From Bacteroidaceae bacterium (GTDB lineage Bacteria > Bacteroidota > Bacteroidia > Bacteroidales > Bacteroidaceae): a stretch of 36,815 bases of DNA. A program made the position numbers and the translations under genes. The notes below the pieces were generated by a model, which saw only the letters and a list, made by a program, of their open reading frames with translations, searched no databases and was not told the origin of the DNA. This document shows, in pieces, positions 1 through 10,149 of this stretch (position 1 is its first letter; every line of letters begins with the position of its first letter). Location: the NCBI GenBank assembly GCA_900752815.1, contig CAADWS010000233.1, positions 1 to 36,815 on the forward strand, written 5' to 3'.

Positions 1-89
1 CACAATCCTACTGACAGAAAATCCTAAAGTACCGATAGAAAATTCTGTCAGTACTTTAGTTTTTACGAAAGTACTGACTGTTTTTTCGG
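1..89. repeat. Left arm of an 89-bp inverted repeat flanking the gltB-dapL block
   Basis: Its reverse complement matches 10320-10408 at 83 of 89 positions without gaps. Inside are three overlapping palindromes: CTGACAGAA (11-19) with TTCTGTCAG (43-51), CTAAAGTAC (24-32) with GTACTTTAG (51-59), and CAGTACTTT (49-57) with AAAGTACTG (68-76). They share bases, so only some can pair at once. The window begins exactly where homology to the other copy ends, so the outer flank of this copy is not visible. The function is unknown. It could be an interspersed repeat family, a regulatory structure or a recombination site. Confidence 0.9.
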
Positions 90-236
90 AACAAAAAAAA
101 GATAACCAAAGTCAACCTCCGGCCACATCCGCCTTCTGCCCTCATACAGAGCCACAAAAAAACATCAAAGCACTAAACCTTCATCCGGAAATTTGGGGAA
201 CCGGTATATTTTTTTGATATTTTGAGCGAAATTATT

Positions 237-267
237 TTTGCTATTTGAAAGCAAATGCATACTTTTG
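237..267 (+). promoter_or_regulatory. Bacteroidetes-type promoter of the gltB operon
   Basis: TTTG at 237-240 and TACTTTTG at 260-267 are 19 bases apart. This matches the Bacteroidetes sigma-ABfr consensus TTTG N19-21 TAnnTTTG exactly. Transcription would start near 274, leaving a leader of about 43 nt. The palindrome ATTTG-aaag-CAAAT (243-256) lies between the two boxes. ATAGTA-aata-TACTAT (275-290) lies at the expected start of transcription. The 13-mer TTGAAAGCAAATG occurs at 245-257 and again at 307-319, over the gltB start codon. These are candidate operators, but no regulator can be named from the sequence. Confidence 0.75.
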
Positions 268-316
268 CCATCAAATAGTAAATATACTATATTTTTTAAT
301 ATCATATTGAAAGCAA

Positions 317-3300
317 ATGTATAAAATAACTTCCTTTTTGCCAAACAGAAAAATCAGTGAGGACTACCCGGGAAAGGGGTTGTACAATCCGGCCAACGAA
401 CATGACGCCTGCGGTGTCGGCATGATAGTCAACCTGAACGGTACAAAAACACACAGACTGATAAACGATGCCCTGCAAGTGCTGGAAAACATGCAGCACC
501 GGGGAGCCGAAGGCGCCGACAGCAAGACCGGCGACGGAGCCGGCATCATGATTCAGATACCGCACGAATTTATCCTGCTGCAAGGCATCCCTGTACCCGA
601 AAAGGGAAAATACGGCACCGGAATGGTGTTTCTGCCCAAGGAGCCAGAGAAACAGGAAAACCTCCTGCGCATCATTACTGAGGAAATCGAACGGGAAGGC
701 ATGACACTGATGCATCTGCGCACGGTGCCCGTCAACTCGGACGTGCTGGGAAACGGCGCCAGAGCCACGGAGCCGGACATCAGGCAACTGTTCGTAACGG
801 CCGGCACCGATGAGAACGAACTGGAAAGAAAACTCTACATCGTTCGCAAGAAGATAGAAAAACGGATACGGCACAAGGATTTCTACATAGTGTCCCTCTC
901 GTGCAGGAACATCGTGTACAAAGGGATGCTGACCTCCGCACAACTGCGGGAATACTATACCGACCTGAGCCAGCCCTATCTCACCAGCGCCCTGGCCCTG
1001 GTACACTCACGCTTCAGCACCAATACCTTTCCCACCTGGAGCCTGGCGCAGCCCTTCCGCATGCTGGCCCACAACGGCGAAATCAATACCATCAGGGGCA
1101 ACCGCGCCTGGATGGAGGCCCGGGAAGGAGTCCTGTCCTCGGAAGCGCTCGGGGACATCTCCCAGATAAGTCCGCTGATCGAACCCAATATGAGCGACAG
1201 CGCCTCACTCGACAACGTGCTGGAATTTTTCGTCATGTCGGGAATGAGCCTGCCCCACGCGCTGGCCATGATGATTCCCGAATCCACCAATGAGAAGAAC
1301 CCCATCAGTCCGGCTCTCAGGGCTTTCTATGAATACCACTCCATCCTGATGGAGCCCTGGGACGGCCCGGCGGCACTGCTCTTCAGTGACGGACGCTACG
1401 CGGGCGGCATGCTCGACCGCAACGGATTGCGGCCGGCACGATGGCTGATTACCCGGAACGGCACGATGGTGGTGGCCAGCGAGGCAGGAACCCTGAACTT
1501 CAGTCCGGAAGAAATCCAGGCAAAAGGCCGGCTGCAACCCGGAAAAATCCTGCTCATCGACACCGAAGAAAAGAAAATATTCTACGACAGGGAAATCAAG
1601 GAAGGGCTGGCCTCAGCCTTGCCCTACGGCGAATGGCTGGCTACCAACCGGATTGAACTGGACAGCCTGCGGAGCGGCAGGAAAATCAGCCATTCGGTCA
1701 CGGCACCCGGCAAGCGGTTCCGCACCTTCGGCTATACACGCGAGGACCTGGAGAAAATCATCGTACCCATGTGCACGACGGGGGCTGAGCCCGTCGCCTC
1801 CATGGGCAACGACACACCGCTGGCCGTGCTCTCGCAAAAGCCGCAACTACTGTTCAACTACTTCAGGCAGCAGTTTGCCCAGGTGACCAACCCGGCCATC
1901 GACCCCATCCGCGAAGAACTGGTCATGTCGCTGACGGAATACATCGGGGCAACGGGCAACCATCTGCTCACGCCCAGCGCCGAGCACTGCAAAATGGTGC
2001 GCCTGCCACACCCCGTGCTCACCAACACGCAGCTGGACATCCTGTGCAACATCCGCTACAAGGGATTCAGCACCGTCAAGCTGCCCATGACCTTCGAGGC
2101 CCGGAACGGGGAGAGCGGTCTGCGCACCGCCCTGGACCAGCTGTGCCGGCAGGCGGAAGAAGCCGTAGATGGCGGGGCCAACTACATTGTGCTCTCCGAC
2201 CGTATGACAGATACCGAACATGCTCCAATCCCCTCGCTCCTGGCGGTAAGCGCCGTGCACCACCATCTCATCGCCAGACAGAAGCGGGTGCAGACGGCAC
2301 TGATTGTCGAAAGCGGCGAAGCGCGCGAAGTCATGCACGCGGCCCTGCTGCTGGGTTACGGCGCCAGCGCCATCTGCCCCTACATGGCCTTTGCCGCCAT
2401 CGACTGCCTCGTGCGGAAAGGGGAGATGCAGTTCGACTACCACGCCGCCGAGAAGAACTACATCAAGGCCCTGTGCAAGGGACTCTACAAAATCATGAGC
2501 AAGATGGGTATCAGCACCATACGCTCCTACCGGGGGGCCAAACTGTTTGAGGCCGTGGGACTGGACGCCGATATCATGGAACGATATTTCGGCGGTGCCC
2601 TGTCCACCTTGGGCGGCGCCGGACTGGGCGACATTGCCCGCGACTATCTGGAGCTGCACCGGCACGCCGCCAGCCTGTCCGACGACGAAGAGGACACGCT
2701 GCTCGAACACGCCGGCCTCTTCTCCTTCCGGAAGGACGGCGAACGGCACGCCTGGAACCCCGATACCATCAGTCTGCTGCAACTGGCCACACGGACCGGC
2801 AGCTACAAGAAATTCAAGGAATTTACCCGGAAATCGGACGAAAAGGACTCGCCTCTGTTCCTCCGCGACTTCTTCACTTTCCGCCGCAACCCGATAGACC
2901 TCTCACTCGTGGAGCCGGTGGAGGATATCGTCAGGCGTTTCGTCACGGGCGCCATGTCGTTCGGTGCCATCAGCAAGGAAGCCCACGAGGCCATGGCGCT
3001 GGCCATGAACGAACTGGGCGCACGCAGCAACACCGGCGAAGGCGGCGAGGACAGCGAACGCTTCCGGGCCGTTTATCACGCCGCTCCGGACAACCACCCC
3101 ATCAGCCTGTGCAGCAAAACCAAACAGATTGCTTCCGGACGGTTTGGCGTCACCACCGAGTATCTGGTCAACGCCGAAGAGATACAAATCAAAATAGCCC
3201 AGGGAGCCAAGCCGGGCGAAGGCGGACAGTTGCCGGGATTCAAGGTGGACGAGATTATCGCCCGCACCCGCCACTCCATCCCGGGCATTTCGCTGATTTC

Positions 3301-4858
3301 CCCTCCGCCGCACCATGACATCTACAGCATTGAGGACCTGGCGCAGCTGATTTACGACCTGAAAAACGTAAACCCTCACGCCGCCGTCAGCGTCAAGCTC
3401 GTGGCCGAAAGCGGCATCGGAACCATTGCCGCCGGTGTGGCCAAGGCCAAGGCCAACCTGATTGTCATTTCGGGCGCTGAAGGCGGAACGGGAGCCTCAC
3501 CGGCTTCGTCCATGCGGTATGCCGGTATTCCCGCCGAAATCGGTCTGAGCGAAGCACAGCAGACACTGGTGCTGAACGGACTGCGGGGACAGGTCAGACT
3601 GCAGACTGACGGACAGCTGAAGACGGGAAAGGACATTGTCTGCATGGCGCTACTCGGGGCCGACGAATATGCCTTCGGCACAGCGGCCCTGATTGTACTG
3701 GGCTGCGTCATGATGCGGAAATGCCACACCAACCTGTGTCCTGTCGGCGTAGCCACGCAGGACGAAAAGTTGCGGGAACATTTCAGAGGGCACTATAAAT
3801 ACCTCGTCAACTATTTCACGTTCCTGGCACAGGAAGTGCGTGAATATCTGGCCGAAATGGGTTTCACCCGGATGGAGGACATCATCGGCCGGACCGACCT
3901 CATAGAAACCAATACGGCCGCGCAGACCGGCAAAGCGGCCCGTCTGGACTTCAGCAGCATCCTCTACCGTCCGGAAGGAAATGCCGACATCCACCACACC
4001 TCCGACCGCCCGCTGGACCCGACGGGAATAAAGGACAGAGCCATCATTGCCGCGGCCCGGGAGGCGCTGGAAGGCCGCCGGCCCGTCAGCCTGGAATATG
4101 CCATCACCAACACCGACCGCTCTGTGGGAGCAATGCTGTCGGGCGAAGTGGCCAGACGCTACGGTCAGCAGGGCTTGCCGGATGCCACGTTGCAAGTCAC
4201 GTTCAAGGGGTCGGCCGGACAGAGTTTCGGAGCCTTCCTGACTCAGGGCATCAGTTTCCGGCTGGAAGGCGAAGCCAACGACTACGTGGGCAAAGGCCTG
4301 AGCGGCGGCCGCATTTCGCTCCTGCCGCCAAGGGAATCGGGCTTTGACGCCTCCCGGAACATTATCGCCGGCAACACGCTGCTCTATGGCGCCACCTCGG
4401 GCGAGGTTTACATCAACGGATGCGTGGGCGAACGTTTCGCCGTGAGAAACTCCGGTGCCATCGCCGTTGTGGAAGGGGTGGGCGACCACTGCTGTGAATA
4501 CATGACCGGCGGACGGGTCGTCGTCTTAGGCGGAACAGGCCGGAACTTCGCTGCCGGCATGAGCGGCGGCATCGCCTATGTGTGGGACCCGGAACATACG
4601 TTCGACTACTTCTGCAACATGGAGATGGTGGAGCTCAACCTGCTGGAGGATTCAGCCTCGCGGAAGGAACTGCAGGAACTGATTGAACGGCATCTTAGCC
4701 ATACAGGTTCGCCGCTGGCCAAAAAACTGCTGGACGAATGGCCCCTGCATACCGATGAGTTCATTCAGGTCATCCCGATTGAATACAAAAGAGTCATGGC
4801 GGAAAGCCAGATGCGCAAATTGCAACAGAAAATAGCCGAAGTGCAGCGCGATTACTAA
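317..4858 (+). CDS. gltB: Glutamate synthase (GOGAT), large subunit
   Basis: This 1513-aa protein is the large subunit of cytoplasmic glutamate synthase. It hydrolyses glutamine and transfers the ammonia to 2-oxoglutarate to make glutamate. The N-terminus contains HDACGVG, so Cys32 is the expected N-terminal nucleophile of the class II amidotransferase domain after removal of a 31-residue propeptide. The amidotransferase domain runs to about residue 430, followed by a central domain and the FMN/2-oxoglutarate synthase domain (about 830-1200). Cys1130, Cys1136 and Cys1141 have the CX5CX4C spacing of the 3Fe-4S site. The C-terminus is the Gly-rich GXGXG beta-helix. The length is close to the family norm of about 1500. 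It is the first gene of the gltB-gltD-asnB-dapF-dapL run, 64 bases before gltD, with its own promoter. No frameshift or missing key residue was seen. Confidence 0.97.
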   Translation: MYKITSFLPNRKISEDYPGKGLYNPANEHDACGVGMIVNLNGTKTHRLINDALQVLENMQHRGAEGADSKTGDGAGIMIQIPHEFILLQGIPVPEKGKYGTGMVFLPKEPEKQENLLRIITEEIEREGMTLMHLRTVPVNSDVLGNGARATEPDIRQLFVTAGTDENELERKLYIVRKKIEKRIRHKDFYIVSLSCRNIVYKGMLTSAQLREYYTDLSQPYLTSALALVHSRFSTNTFPTWSLAQPFRMLAHNGEINTIRGNRAWMEAREGVLSSEALGDISQISPLIEPNMSDSASLDNVLEFFVMSGMSLPHALAMMIPESTNEKNPISPALRAFYEYHSILMEPWDGPAALLFSDGRYAGGMLDRNGLRPARWLITRNGTMVVASEAGTLNFSPEEIQAKGRLQPGKILLIDTEEKKIFYDREIKEGLASALPYGEWLATNRIELDSLRSGRKISHSVTAPGKRFRTFGYTREDLEKIIVPMCTTGAEPVASMGNDTPLAVLSQKPQLLFNYFRQQFAQVTNPAIDPIREELVMSLTEYIGATGNHLLTPSAEHCKMVRLPHPVLTNTQLDILCNIRYKGFSTVKLPMTFEARNGESGLRTALDQLCRQAEEAVDGGANYIVLSDRMTDTEHAPIPSLLAVSAVHHHLIARQKRVQTALIVESGEAREVMHAALLLGYGASAICPYMAFAAIDCLVRKGEMQFDYHAAEKNYIKALCKGLYKIMSKMGISTIRSYRGAKLFEAVGLDADIMERYFGGALSTLGGAGLGDIARDYLELHRHAASLSDDEEDTLLEHAGLFSFRKDGERHAWNPDTISLLQLATRTGSYKKFKEFTRKSDEKDSPLFLRDFFTFRRNPIDLSLVEPVEDIVRRFVTGAMSFGAISKEAHEAMALAMNELGARSNTGEGGEDSERFRAVYHAAPDNHPISLCSKTKQIASGRFGVTTEYLVNAEEIQIKIAQGAKPGEGGQLPGFKVDEIIARTRHSIPGISLISPPPHHDIYSIEDLAQLIYDLKNVNPHAAVSVKLVAESGIGTIAAGVAKAKANLIVISGAEGGTGASPASSMRYAGIPAEIGLSEAQQTLVLNGLRGQVRLQTDGQLKTGKDIVCMALLGADEYAFGTAALIVLGCVMMRKCHTNLCPVGVATQDEKLREHFRGHYKYLVNYFTFLAQEVREYLAEMGFTRMEDIIGRTDLIETNTAAQTGKAARLDFSSILYRPEGNADIHHTSDRPLDPTGIKDRAIIAAAREALEGRRPVSLEYAITNTDRSVGAMLSGEVARRYGQQGLPDATLQVTFKGSAGQSFGAFLTQGISFRLEGEANDYVGKGLSGGRISLLPPRESGFDASRNIIAGNTLLYGATSGEVYINGCVGERFAVRNSGAIAVVEGVGDHCCEYMTGGRVVVLGGTGRNFAAGMSGGIAYVWDPEHTFDYFCNMEMVELNLLEDSASRKELQELIERHLSHTGSPLAKKLLDEWPLHTDEFIQVIPIEYKRVMAESQMRKLQQKIAEVQRDY

Positions 4859-4922
4859 CCCGAGCCTTTCCGGTACGGCCACACCGTCTCCGCACCGGTT
4901 GACATCAAACCAAAGACACATC

Positions 4923-6290
4923 ATGGGAAACCCTAAAGCTTTTATCAATATTCCCCGGCAGGAAGCCGGCTACCGTCCCGTACAGACCCGCACCGCCGAT
5001 TTCGGAGAAGTGGAGCAGACGCTGAACGCGAGCGAGCGCAAACTGCAGGCTTCGCGCTGCATGGATTGCGGAGTTCCGTTCTGTCACTGGGCCTGCCCGC
5101 TGGGCAACCGTCCCCCCGAATTTCAGGATGCCCTGAGCAAAGGCAAATGGCGGGAAGCCTACGAAATCCTTTCTATGACCAACGATTTTCCGGAATTCAC
5201 GGGAAGAGTATGCCCGGCGCTTTGCGAAAAATCGTGCGTGCTGCAACTCGCGATAGACGCACCGGTCACCATCCGCGAAGACGAGGCGGCCATCATCGAG
5301 GCCGCCTTCAGAGAGGGATATATTGTTCCTAAGACATACGGACGGAACGGGAAAAAGGTGGCCGTCATCGGTTCCGGACCAGCCGGACTGGCTGCAGCCA
5401 ACCAACTGAACCGCCGCGGTTATCAAGTCACCGTATTCGAGAAAAACGAATACGCTGGCGGTCTGCTCCGCTTCGGCATCCCAAACTTCAAACTCCACAA
5501 GCCGGTGATAGACCGGCGGCTGAAAATCATGGAGGCGGAAGGTGTTCGCTTCGTCACCAATACCGAGATTGCACTGGAGCACTTGCCCGAAGGATTTGAC
5601 GCCTATGCCGTCTGCACGGGAACGCCTGAAGCCCGGAACCTGGAGATTCCCGGCCGGAGCCTGAAAGGCATTTACTTCGCCATGGACCTGCTGGCCCAGC
5701 AGAACCGCGTACTGGCCGGACAGACGTTTGCCGACAGCGAACGGATTACGGCAAAAGGCAAAAGGGTGCTGGTCATTGGCGGCGGCGATACCGGCAGCGA
5801 CTGCATCGGAACGGCCAAAAGACAGGGGGCCGTCAGCATCTGCCAGATTGAAATCATGCCTCAGCCTCCCGTCGGCCACAATCCGGACACTCCTTGGCCC
5901 CAATGGCCCGTTGTCCTGAAAACCAGTTCCAGCCATGAAGAAGGGTGTACACGCCGGTGGAGCCTGTCGTCCACCCGCTTCCTGGGAAATGAAGAAGGAA
6001 GCGTTTGCGGCGTAGAGGTGGAGGAAGTCAACTGGATTCGCAGCGAAACCGGCGGCAGACCCACCCTGGTGCCTACCGGAAGAAAGGAAATCATCGAAAC
6101 AGACATGGTGCTGCTTGCCATGGGATTCCTGAAGCCGCAGCTGCCCGATTTGCCCGGAAACGCCGTCGTGGCAGGCGATGCGGCAACCGGTCCGTCCCTC
6201 GTTGTCAAATGTATAGCCGCCGGACGGCAGGCCGCCGACCGCATTGACCGGATGCTGGCCACTCAATCCACTGAAACTCCAACTCTCTAA
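4923..6290 (+). CDS. gltD: Glutamate synthase, small subunit
   Basis: This 455-aa protein passes electrons from NAD(P)H through FAD and iron-sulfur clusters to GltB. The ATG at 4923 gives the typical N-terminus MGNPKAF. An in-frame TTG at 4899 would add eight atypical residues and was rejected. Cys46, Cys49, Cys54 and Cys58, and then Cys97, Cys101 and Cys105, form the N-terminal 4Fe-4S region. The FAD Rossmann motif is G150-S-G152-P-A-G155. A second dinucleotide motif, GGGDTG (286-291), would bind NAD(P)H. The length is normal for bacterial GltD. It follows gltB and ends 15 bases before asnB, consistent with co-transcription and a 1:1 complex with GltB. Confidence 0.96.
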   Translation: MGNPKAFINIPRQEAGYRPVQTRTADFGEVEQTLNASERKLQASRCMDCGVPFCHWACPLGNRPPEFQDALSKGKWREAYEILSMTNDFPEFTGRVCPALCEKSCVLQLAIDAPVTIREDEAAIIEAAFREGYIVPKTYGRNGKKVAVIGSGPAGLAAANQLNRRGYQVTVFEKNEYAGGLLRFGIPNFKLHKPVIDRRLKIMEAEGVRFVTNTEIALEHLPEGFDAYAVCTGTPEARNLEIPGRSLKGIYFAMDLLAQQNRVLAGQTFADSERITAKGKRVLVIGGGDTGSDCIGTAKRQGAVSICQIEIMPQPPVGHNPDTPWPQWPVVLKTSSSHEEGCTRRWSLSSTRFLGNEEGSVCGVEVEEVNWIRSETGGRPTLVPTGRKEIIETDMVLLAMGFLKPQLPDLPGNAVVAGDAATGPSLVVKCIAAGRQAADRIDRMLATQSTETPTL

Positions 6291-6305
6291 AAAAACATCA
6301 GCCTT

Positions 6306-8000
6306 ATGTGTGGAATAGCTTGTATCTTCAACATCAGCCAACCTTCCGAGAAACTCCGGCCCAAAGCGCTTTCGATGGCCAAGAAAATCCGTCACCGCGG
6401 TCCCGACTGGAGCGGTATCTACTGCGGAAAGACGGCCATCCTGGCCCATGAGCGCCTGTCCATCGTTGACCCCCAGTCGGGAGGACAACCTCTCTACGCC
6501 ACCGACGGGAAACAGGTGCTGGCGGTCAACGGCGAAATTTACAACCACCGCGACATCCGTTCCCGATATGCCGGGCAGTATGCCTTCCAGACAGGCAGCG
6601 ACTGCGAGGTGATTCTGGCCCTCTACCGCGACAAGGGGATTCATTTTCTGGAAGACCTCAGCGGCATATTCGCCTTTGCGCTCTATGACGAGGAGCGGGA
6701 TGAATTTCTCATCGCCCGCGACCCGATAGGCGTCATTCCCCTCTACATCGGGCGCGACAGCGACGGCACTGTCTACTGTGCCAGCGAACTGAAGGCGCTG
6801 GAAGGCTTCTGCGAGGAATATGAAGTGTTCCTGCCCGGACATTACTACTGGAGCCGCGAAGGCCAGATGAAACGCTGGTACCGCCGCGACTGGGAAAACT
6901 ACGGGAGCGTGAAGAACAACCTGAGCGAACTCCCCGCCCCGGAGGCATACCAGAAGCAGGTGGACGACCTGCGCGGCGCACTTGAGTCGGCCGTGCACCG
7001 GCAGCTGATGAGCGATGTGCCGTATGGCGTCCTGCTTTCTGGCGGACTGGATTCCTCGGTCATTTCAGCCATTGCCAGGATTTATGCAGACAAACGCATC
7101 GAAACCAACGGGAAGTCACCGGCCTGGTGGCCGCAGCTGCATTCCTTCGCCGTAGGGCTGAAGGGGGCTCCCGACCTGGAAAAGGCCCGTCTGGTGGCCG
7201 AACATATCGGAACGATTCACCATGAAATCAATTATACGATTCAGGAAGGGCTGGATGCCCTCCGCGATGTCATCTACTATATCGAAACCTACGACGTGAC
7301 CACCGTCAGGGCCTCCACGCCGATGTATCTGCTGGCCCGCGTCATCAAGTCGATGGGCATCAAGATGGTGCTGAGCGGCGAAGGGGCCGACGAGATTTTC
7401 GGCGGCTATCTCTACTTCCACAAGGCTCCCGGACCACAGGAGTTTCATGAGGAAACGGTGCGCAAACTCTCCAAACTGTATCTCTATGACTGCCTGCGGG
7501 CCAACAAGAGTCTTTCGGCATGGGGCGTGGAAGGAAGAGTACCTTTCCTTGACAAGGAATTTCTGGATGTCGCCATGCGCTTGAACCCGAGCGTGAAGAT
7601 GTGCCCGGGAAACACTATCGAGAAGAAAATCGTGCGTGACGCATTTGCTTCACTGTTGCCCGAAAGCGTGGCATGGAGACAAAAGGAACAGTTCTCCGAC
7701 GGGGTAGGCTACTCCTGGATTGACACACTGAAAGCCGTCACGGCGGCGGCTGTCACCGACGAACAGATGGCCCATGCCGCCGAACGCTTCCCGATTCATC
7801 CGCCCCAGAACAAGGAAGAGTATTACTACAGAAGCATTTTCGAGGAGCATTTTCCCAGCGCTTCGGCCGCACGCACCGTGCCCAGTGTCCCCAGCGTGGC
7901 CTGCTCCACAGCCGAGGCGCTGGCCTGGGATGCAAGTTTCCGACAGCTGAACGACCCCAGCGGACGGGCTGTAGCCGGCATACACCAGTCGGCCTATTGA
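6306..8000 (+). CDS. asnB: Glutamine-hydrolysing asparagine synthetase B
   Basis: This 564-aa cytoplasmic enzyme converts aspartate, glutamine and ATP to asparagine, glutamate, AMP and PPi. Cys2 after the initiator Met (MCGIACIF) is the class II amidotransferase nucleophile. RGPDWSG (31-37) and NGEIYN (75-80) are glutaminase-domain motifs. SGGLDSS (245-251) is the PP-loop that adenylates aspartate. GEGADEIFGGY, further on, is another synthetase-domain signature. The length matches bacterial AsnB proteins (about 550 aa). The gene starts 15 bases after gltD, so it probably shares that transcript and draws on the same glutamine pool as GltB. Confidence 0.95.
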   Translation: MCGIACIFNISQPSEKLRPKALSMAKKIRHRGPDWSGIYCGKTAILAHERLSIVDPQSGGQPLYATDGKQVLAVNGEIYNHRDIRSRYAGQYAFQTGSDCEVILALYRDKGIHFLEDLSGIFAFALYDEERDEFLIARDPIGVIPLYIGRDSDGTVYCASELKALEGFCEEYEVFLPGHYYWSREGQMKRWYRRDWENYGSVKNNLSELPAPEAYQKQVDDLRGALESAVHRQLMSDVPYGVLLSGGLDSSVISAIARIYADKRIETNGKSPAWWPQLHSFAVGLKGAPDLEKARLVAEHIGTIHHEINYTIQEGLDALRDVIYYIETYDVTTVRASTPMYLLARVIKSMGIKMVLSGEGADEIFGGYLYFHKAPGPQEFHEETVRKLSKLYLYDCLRANKSLSAWGVEGRVPFLDKEFLDVAMRLNPSVKMCPGNTIEKKIVRDAFASLLPESVAWRQKEQFSDGVGYSWIDTLKAVTAAAVTDEQMAHAAERFPIHPPQNKEEYYYRSIFEEHFPSASAARTVPSVPSVACSTAEALAWDASFRQLNDPSGRAVAGIHQSAY

Positions 8001-8102
8001 AAAGACATCGTGTAAACACAAACAGAAAATCCATCAGAACGCAACGCCACACCACCCGGACCGCCGGGACGTAGCGTCATCCATATTTCCATACAGACAA
8101 CC

Positions 8103-8906
8103 ATGAAAATAAAATTCACCAAAATGCAAGGTGCAGGCAATGACTACATCTATGTCAACACCTTCAAGTATCCGGTTGCCCATCCGGAGGAGCTGGCCAT
8201 AGCCTGGAGCCGGCCGCACACCGGCATCGGCAGCGACGGGCTGGTGCTGATAGGGCCGTCCGCCCGGGCCGACTTCAGTATGCGCATCTTCAATGCCGAC
8301 GGGTCGGAAGCCATGATGTGCGGCAATGCCAGCCGTTGCATCGGAAAATACGTGTATGAGGAAGGGCTCACCTCAAAGACGGAAGTCGGACTGGAAACCC
8401 TTTCAGGCATCAAGACCCTCAGGCTGCAGCTCTCCGGGGAGAACACCGTAGAGCAGGTCAGCGTAGACATGGGTTGCCCGGCCGACATCCACAGGGTGGA
8501 ACTCGGCGATGGGACTCCCTATGCGGAGGGCATCGCTGTTTCAATGGGGAATCCGCATCTCGTAATCTTCGTGGACGACATCGCAACCGTCGATTTGCCC
8601 AAAACGGGTCCGATGCTGGAGAACCATCCTCTCTTCCCCCAGCGCGTCAATGTGGAGTTCGTGCAACTGCTGCCCGACGGCAATCTGCGGATGCGTGTAT
8701 GGGAAAGAGGCTCGGGCATCACCCTGGCCTGCGGAACCGGCGCCTGTGCCACGCTCGTGGCGGCAGCCTCCACCGGAAGAACGGGCAGGGCCGCCGCAGT
8801 GGTCATGGACGGCGGCACCTTGCAAATTGCCTGGAACGAGGCCGACAACCACATCTGCATGACCGGACCGGCCGAAAAAGTATTTGACGGTGAAATCATA
8901 ATCTGA
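8103..8906 (+). CDS. dapF: Diaminopimelate epimerase
   Basis: This 267-aa cytoplasmic enzyme interconverts LL- and meso-diaminopimelate, the last step before lysine and the source of the peptidoglycan cross-linking residue. It works without cofactor through two cysteines, visible here as Cys73 in [10 protein letters not shown] and Cys210 in ACGTGACA. The start [15 protein letters not shown] is a typical DapF N-terminus. The gene lies 102 bases after asnB. That gap holds no convincing promoter, so read-through from gltB is likely. Ten bases separate its stop from dapL, suggesting translational coupling of two consecutive steps. Confidence 0.96.
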   Translation: MKIKFTKMQGAGNDYIYVNTFKYPVAHPEELAIAWSRPHTGIGSDGLVLIGPSARADFSMRIFNADGSEAMMCGNASRCIGKYVYEEGLTSKTEVGLETLSGIKTLRLQLSGENTVEQVSVDMGCPADIHRVELGDGTPYAEGIAVSMGNPHLVIFVDDIATVDLPKTGPMLENHPLFPQRVNVEFVQLLPDGNLRMRVWERGSGITLACGTGACATLVAAASTGRTGRAAAVVMDGGTLQIAWNEADNHICMTGPAEKVFDGEIII

Positions 8907-8916
8907 AATATAACAT

Positions 8917-10149
8917 ATGGCATCAGTAAACGAATATTTCCTCAGACTTCCGGGCAGCTATCTGTTCTCGGACATTGCAAAGAGGGTCAGCGCATACCAG
9001 GCGGCCAACCCTGAAAGAAAACTTATCCGCCTGGGCATCGGCGACGTGACGCGCCCTCTGCCGCCGGCCTGCATCCAGGCCATGCACCAGGCCGTGGAGG
9101 AACTGGCCTCGGCCGACACTTTTCACGGTTACGGTCCCGAACAGGGATACAGCTTTCTGGCAGAAGCCATCATCCGCCACGATTACGCCTCACGGGGCAT
9201 TGACCTCACTCCCTCGGAAGTCTTCATCAGCGACGGTGCCAAGAGCGACACGGGCAACATCGGCGAACTGCTGAGCCAGGACTGCAACATGGGAGTTACC
9301 GACCCCGTATATCCGGTCTATGTCGACAGCAACATCATGTCCGGACGGGCAGGCACCCTCGATGCCGAAGGGCGCTGCAGCCGCATCACCTATCTGCCCT
9401 GTACGGCTGCAAACGGATTCATCCCCCAACTGCCCGAGCACCGTGTAGAACTGATTTACCTCTGCTATCCCAACAACCCGACCGGCACCACCCTGACGCA
9501 CGAACAGCTGAAGAAATGGGTGGACTACGCATTGGAGAATGATGCGCTGATTATCTTCGATGCCGCCTATGAGGCATACATTCAGGAGAACAACGTGCCT
9601 CATTCCATATACGAAATAGAGGAAGCCAGGAAAGTAGCCATCGAAATCAGAAGCTTTTCCAAGACAGCCGGATTTACCGGAGTGCGCTGCGGCTACACCA
9701 TCGTGCCCCGGGAGGTGACAGCCACCACGGCCGACGGACGCCGCATCCCGTTGAATCCCCTGTGGCTCAGACGGCAGTGCACGAAATTCAATGGCGCCAG
9801 CTACATCACACAGCGCGGAGCAGCGGCCATCTATACTCCGGAGGGACAGCAGCAAATCAGGGACACCATCCGGTATTATATGGAAAACGCCCGCATCCTG
9901 CGCGAAAACCTGCAACAGGTCGGCCTCGAGGTTTATGGCGGCGTCAACGCCCCGTACATCTGGCTGAAGACTCCAGACAACATGGATTCCTGGAAATTCT
10001 TCGAAACCTTGTTGCAGGAAGTCAACCTCGTCAGTACGCCGGGAGTCGGGTTCGGCCCCAGCGGTGAGGGTTACCTCCGGCTGACAGCCTTCGGCAGGAG
10101 GGAAGACTGCACTGAAGCCATGCGCCGCATCCGGGACTGGATGGGATAA
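8917..10149 (+). CDS. dapL: LL-diaminopimelate aminotransferase
   Basis: This 410-aa PLP enzyme makes LL-diaminopimelate directly from tetrahydrodipicolinate, with glutamate as amino donor, bypassing the succinylase and acetylase branches. The motif [15 protein letters not shown] contains the PLP lysine, Lys249. YPNNPTGT is the class I/II aminotransferase Asn-Pro loop. The start [17 protein letters not shown] is typical of the DapL family. Its product is the DapF substrate, and its amino donor is made by GltBD, which explains the gene order. It appears to be the last gene of the operon. The inverted-repeat copy at 10320-10408 follows about 170 bases later. Confidence 0.95.
   Translation: MASVNEYFLRLPGSYLFSDIAKRVSAYQAANPERKLIRLGIGDVTRPLPPACIQAMHQAVEELASADTFHGYGPEQGYSFLAEAIIRHDYASRGIDLTPSEVFISDGAKSDTGNIGELLSQDCNMGVTDPVYPVYVDSNIMSGRAGTLDAEGRCSRITYLPCTAANGFIPQLPEHRVELIYLCYPNNPTGTTLTHEQLKKWVDYALENDALIIFDAAYEAYIQENNVPHSIYEIEEARKVAIEIRSFSKTAGFTGVRCGYTIVPREVTATTADGRRIPLNPLWLRRQCTKFNGASYITQRGAAAIYTPEGQQQIRDTIRYYMENARILRENLQQVGLEVYGGVNAPYIWLKTPDNMDSWKFFETLLQEVNLVSTPGVGFGPSGEGYLRLTAFGRREDCTEAMRRIRDWMG

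Noticed and set aside
1847..2782. 311-codon open frame on the - strand inside gltB
   Set aside because: It is the antisense shadow of an intact, fully conserved gltB.
4905..6998. 697-codon open frame on the - strand
   Set aside because: It is antisense to gltD and asnB, both with full motif support. The translation shows no domain and comes from GC-skewed codon use on the other strand.
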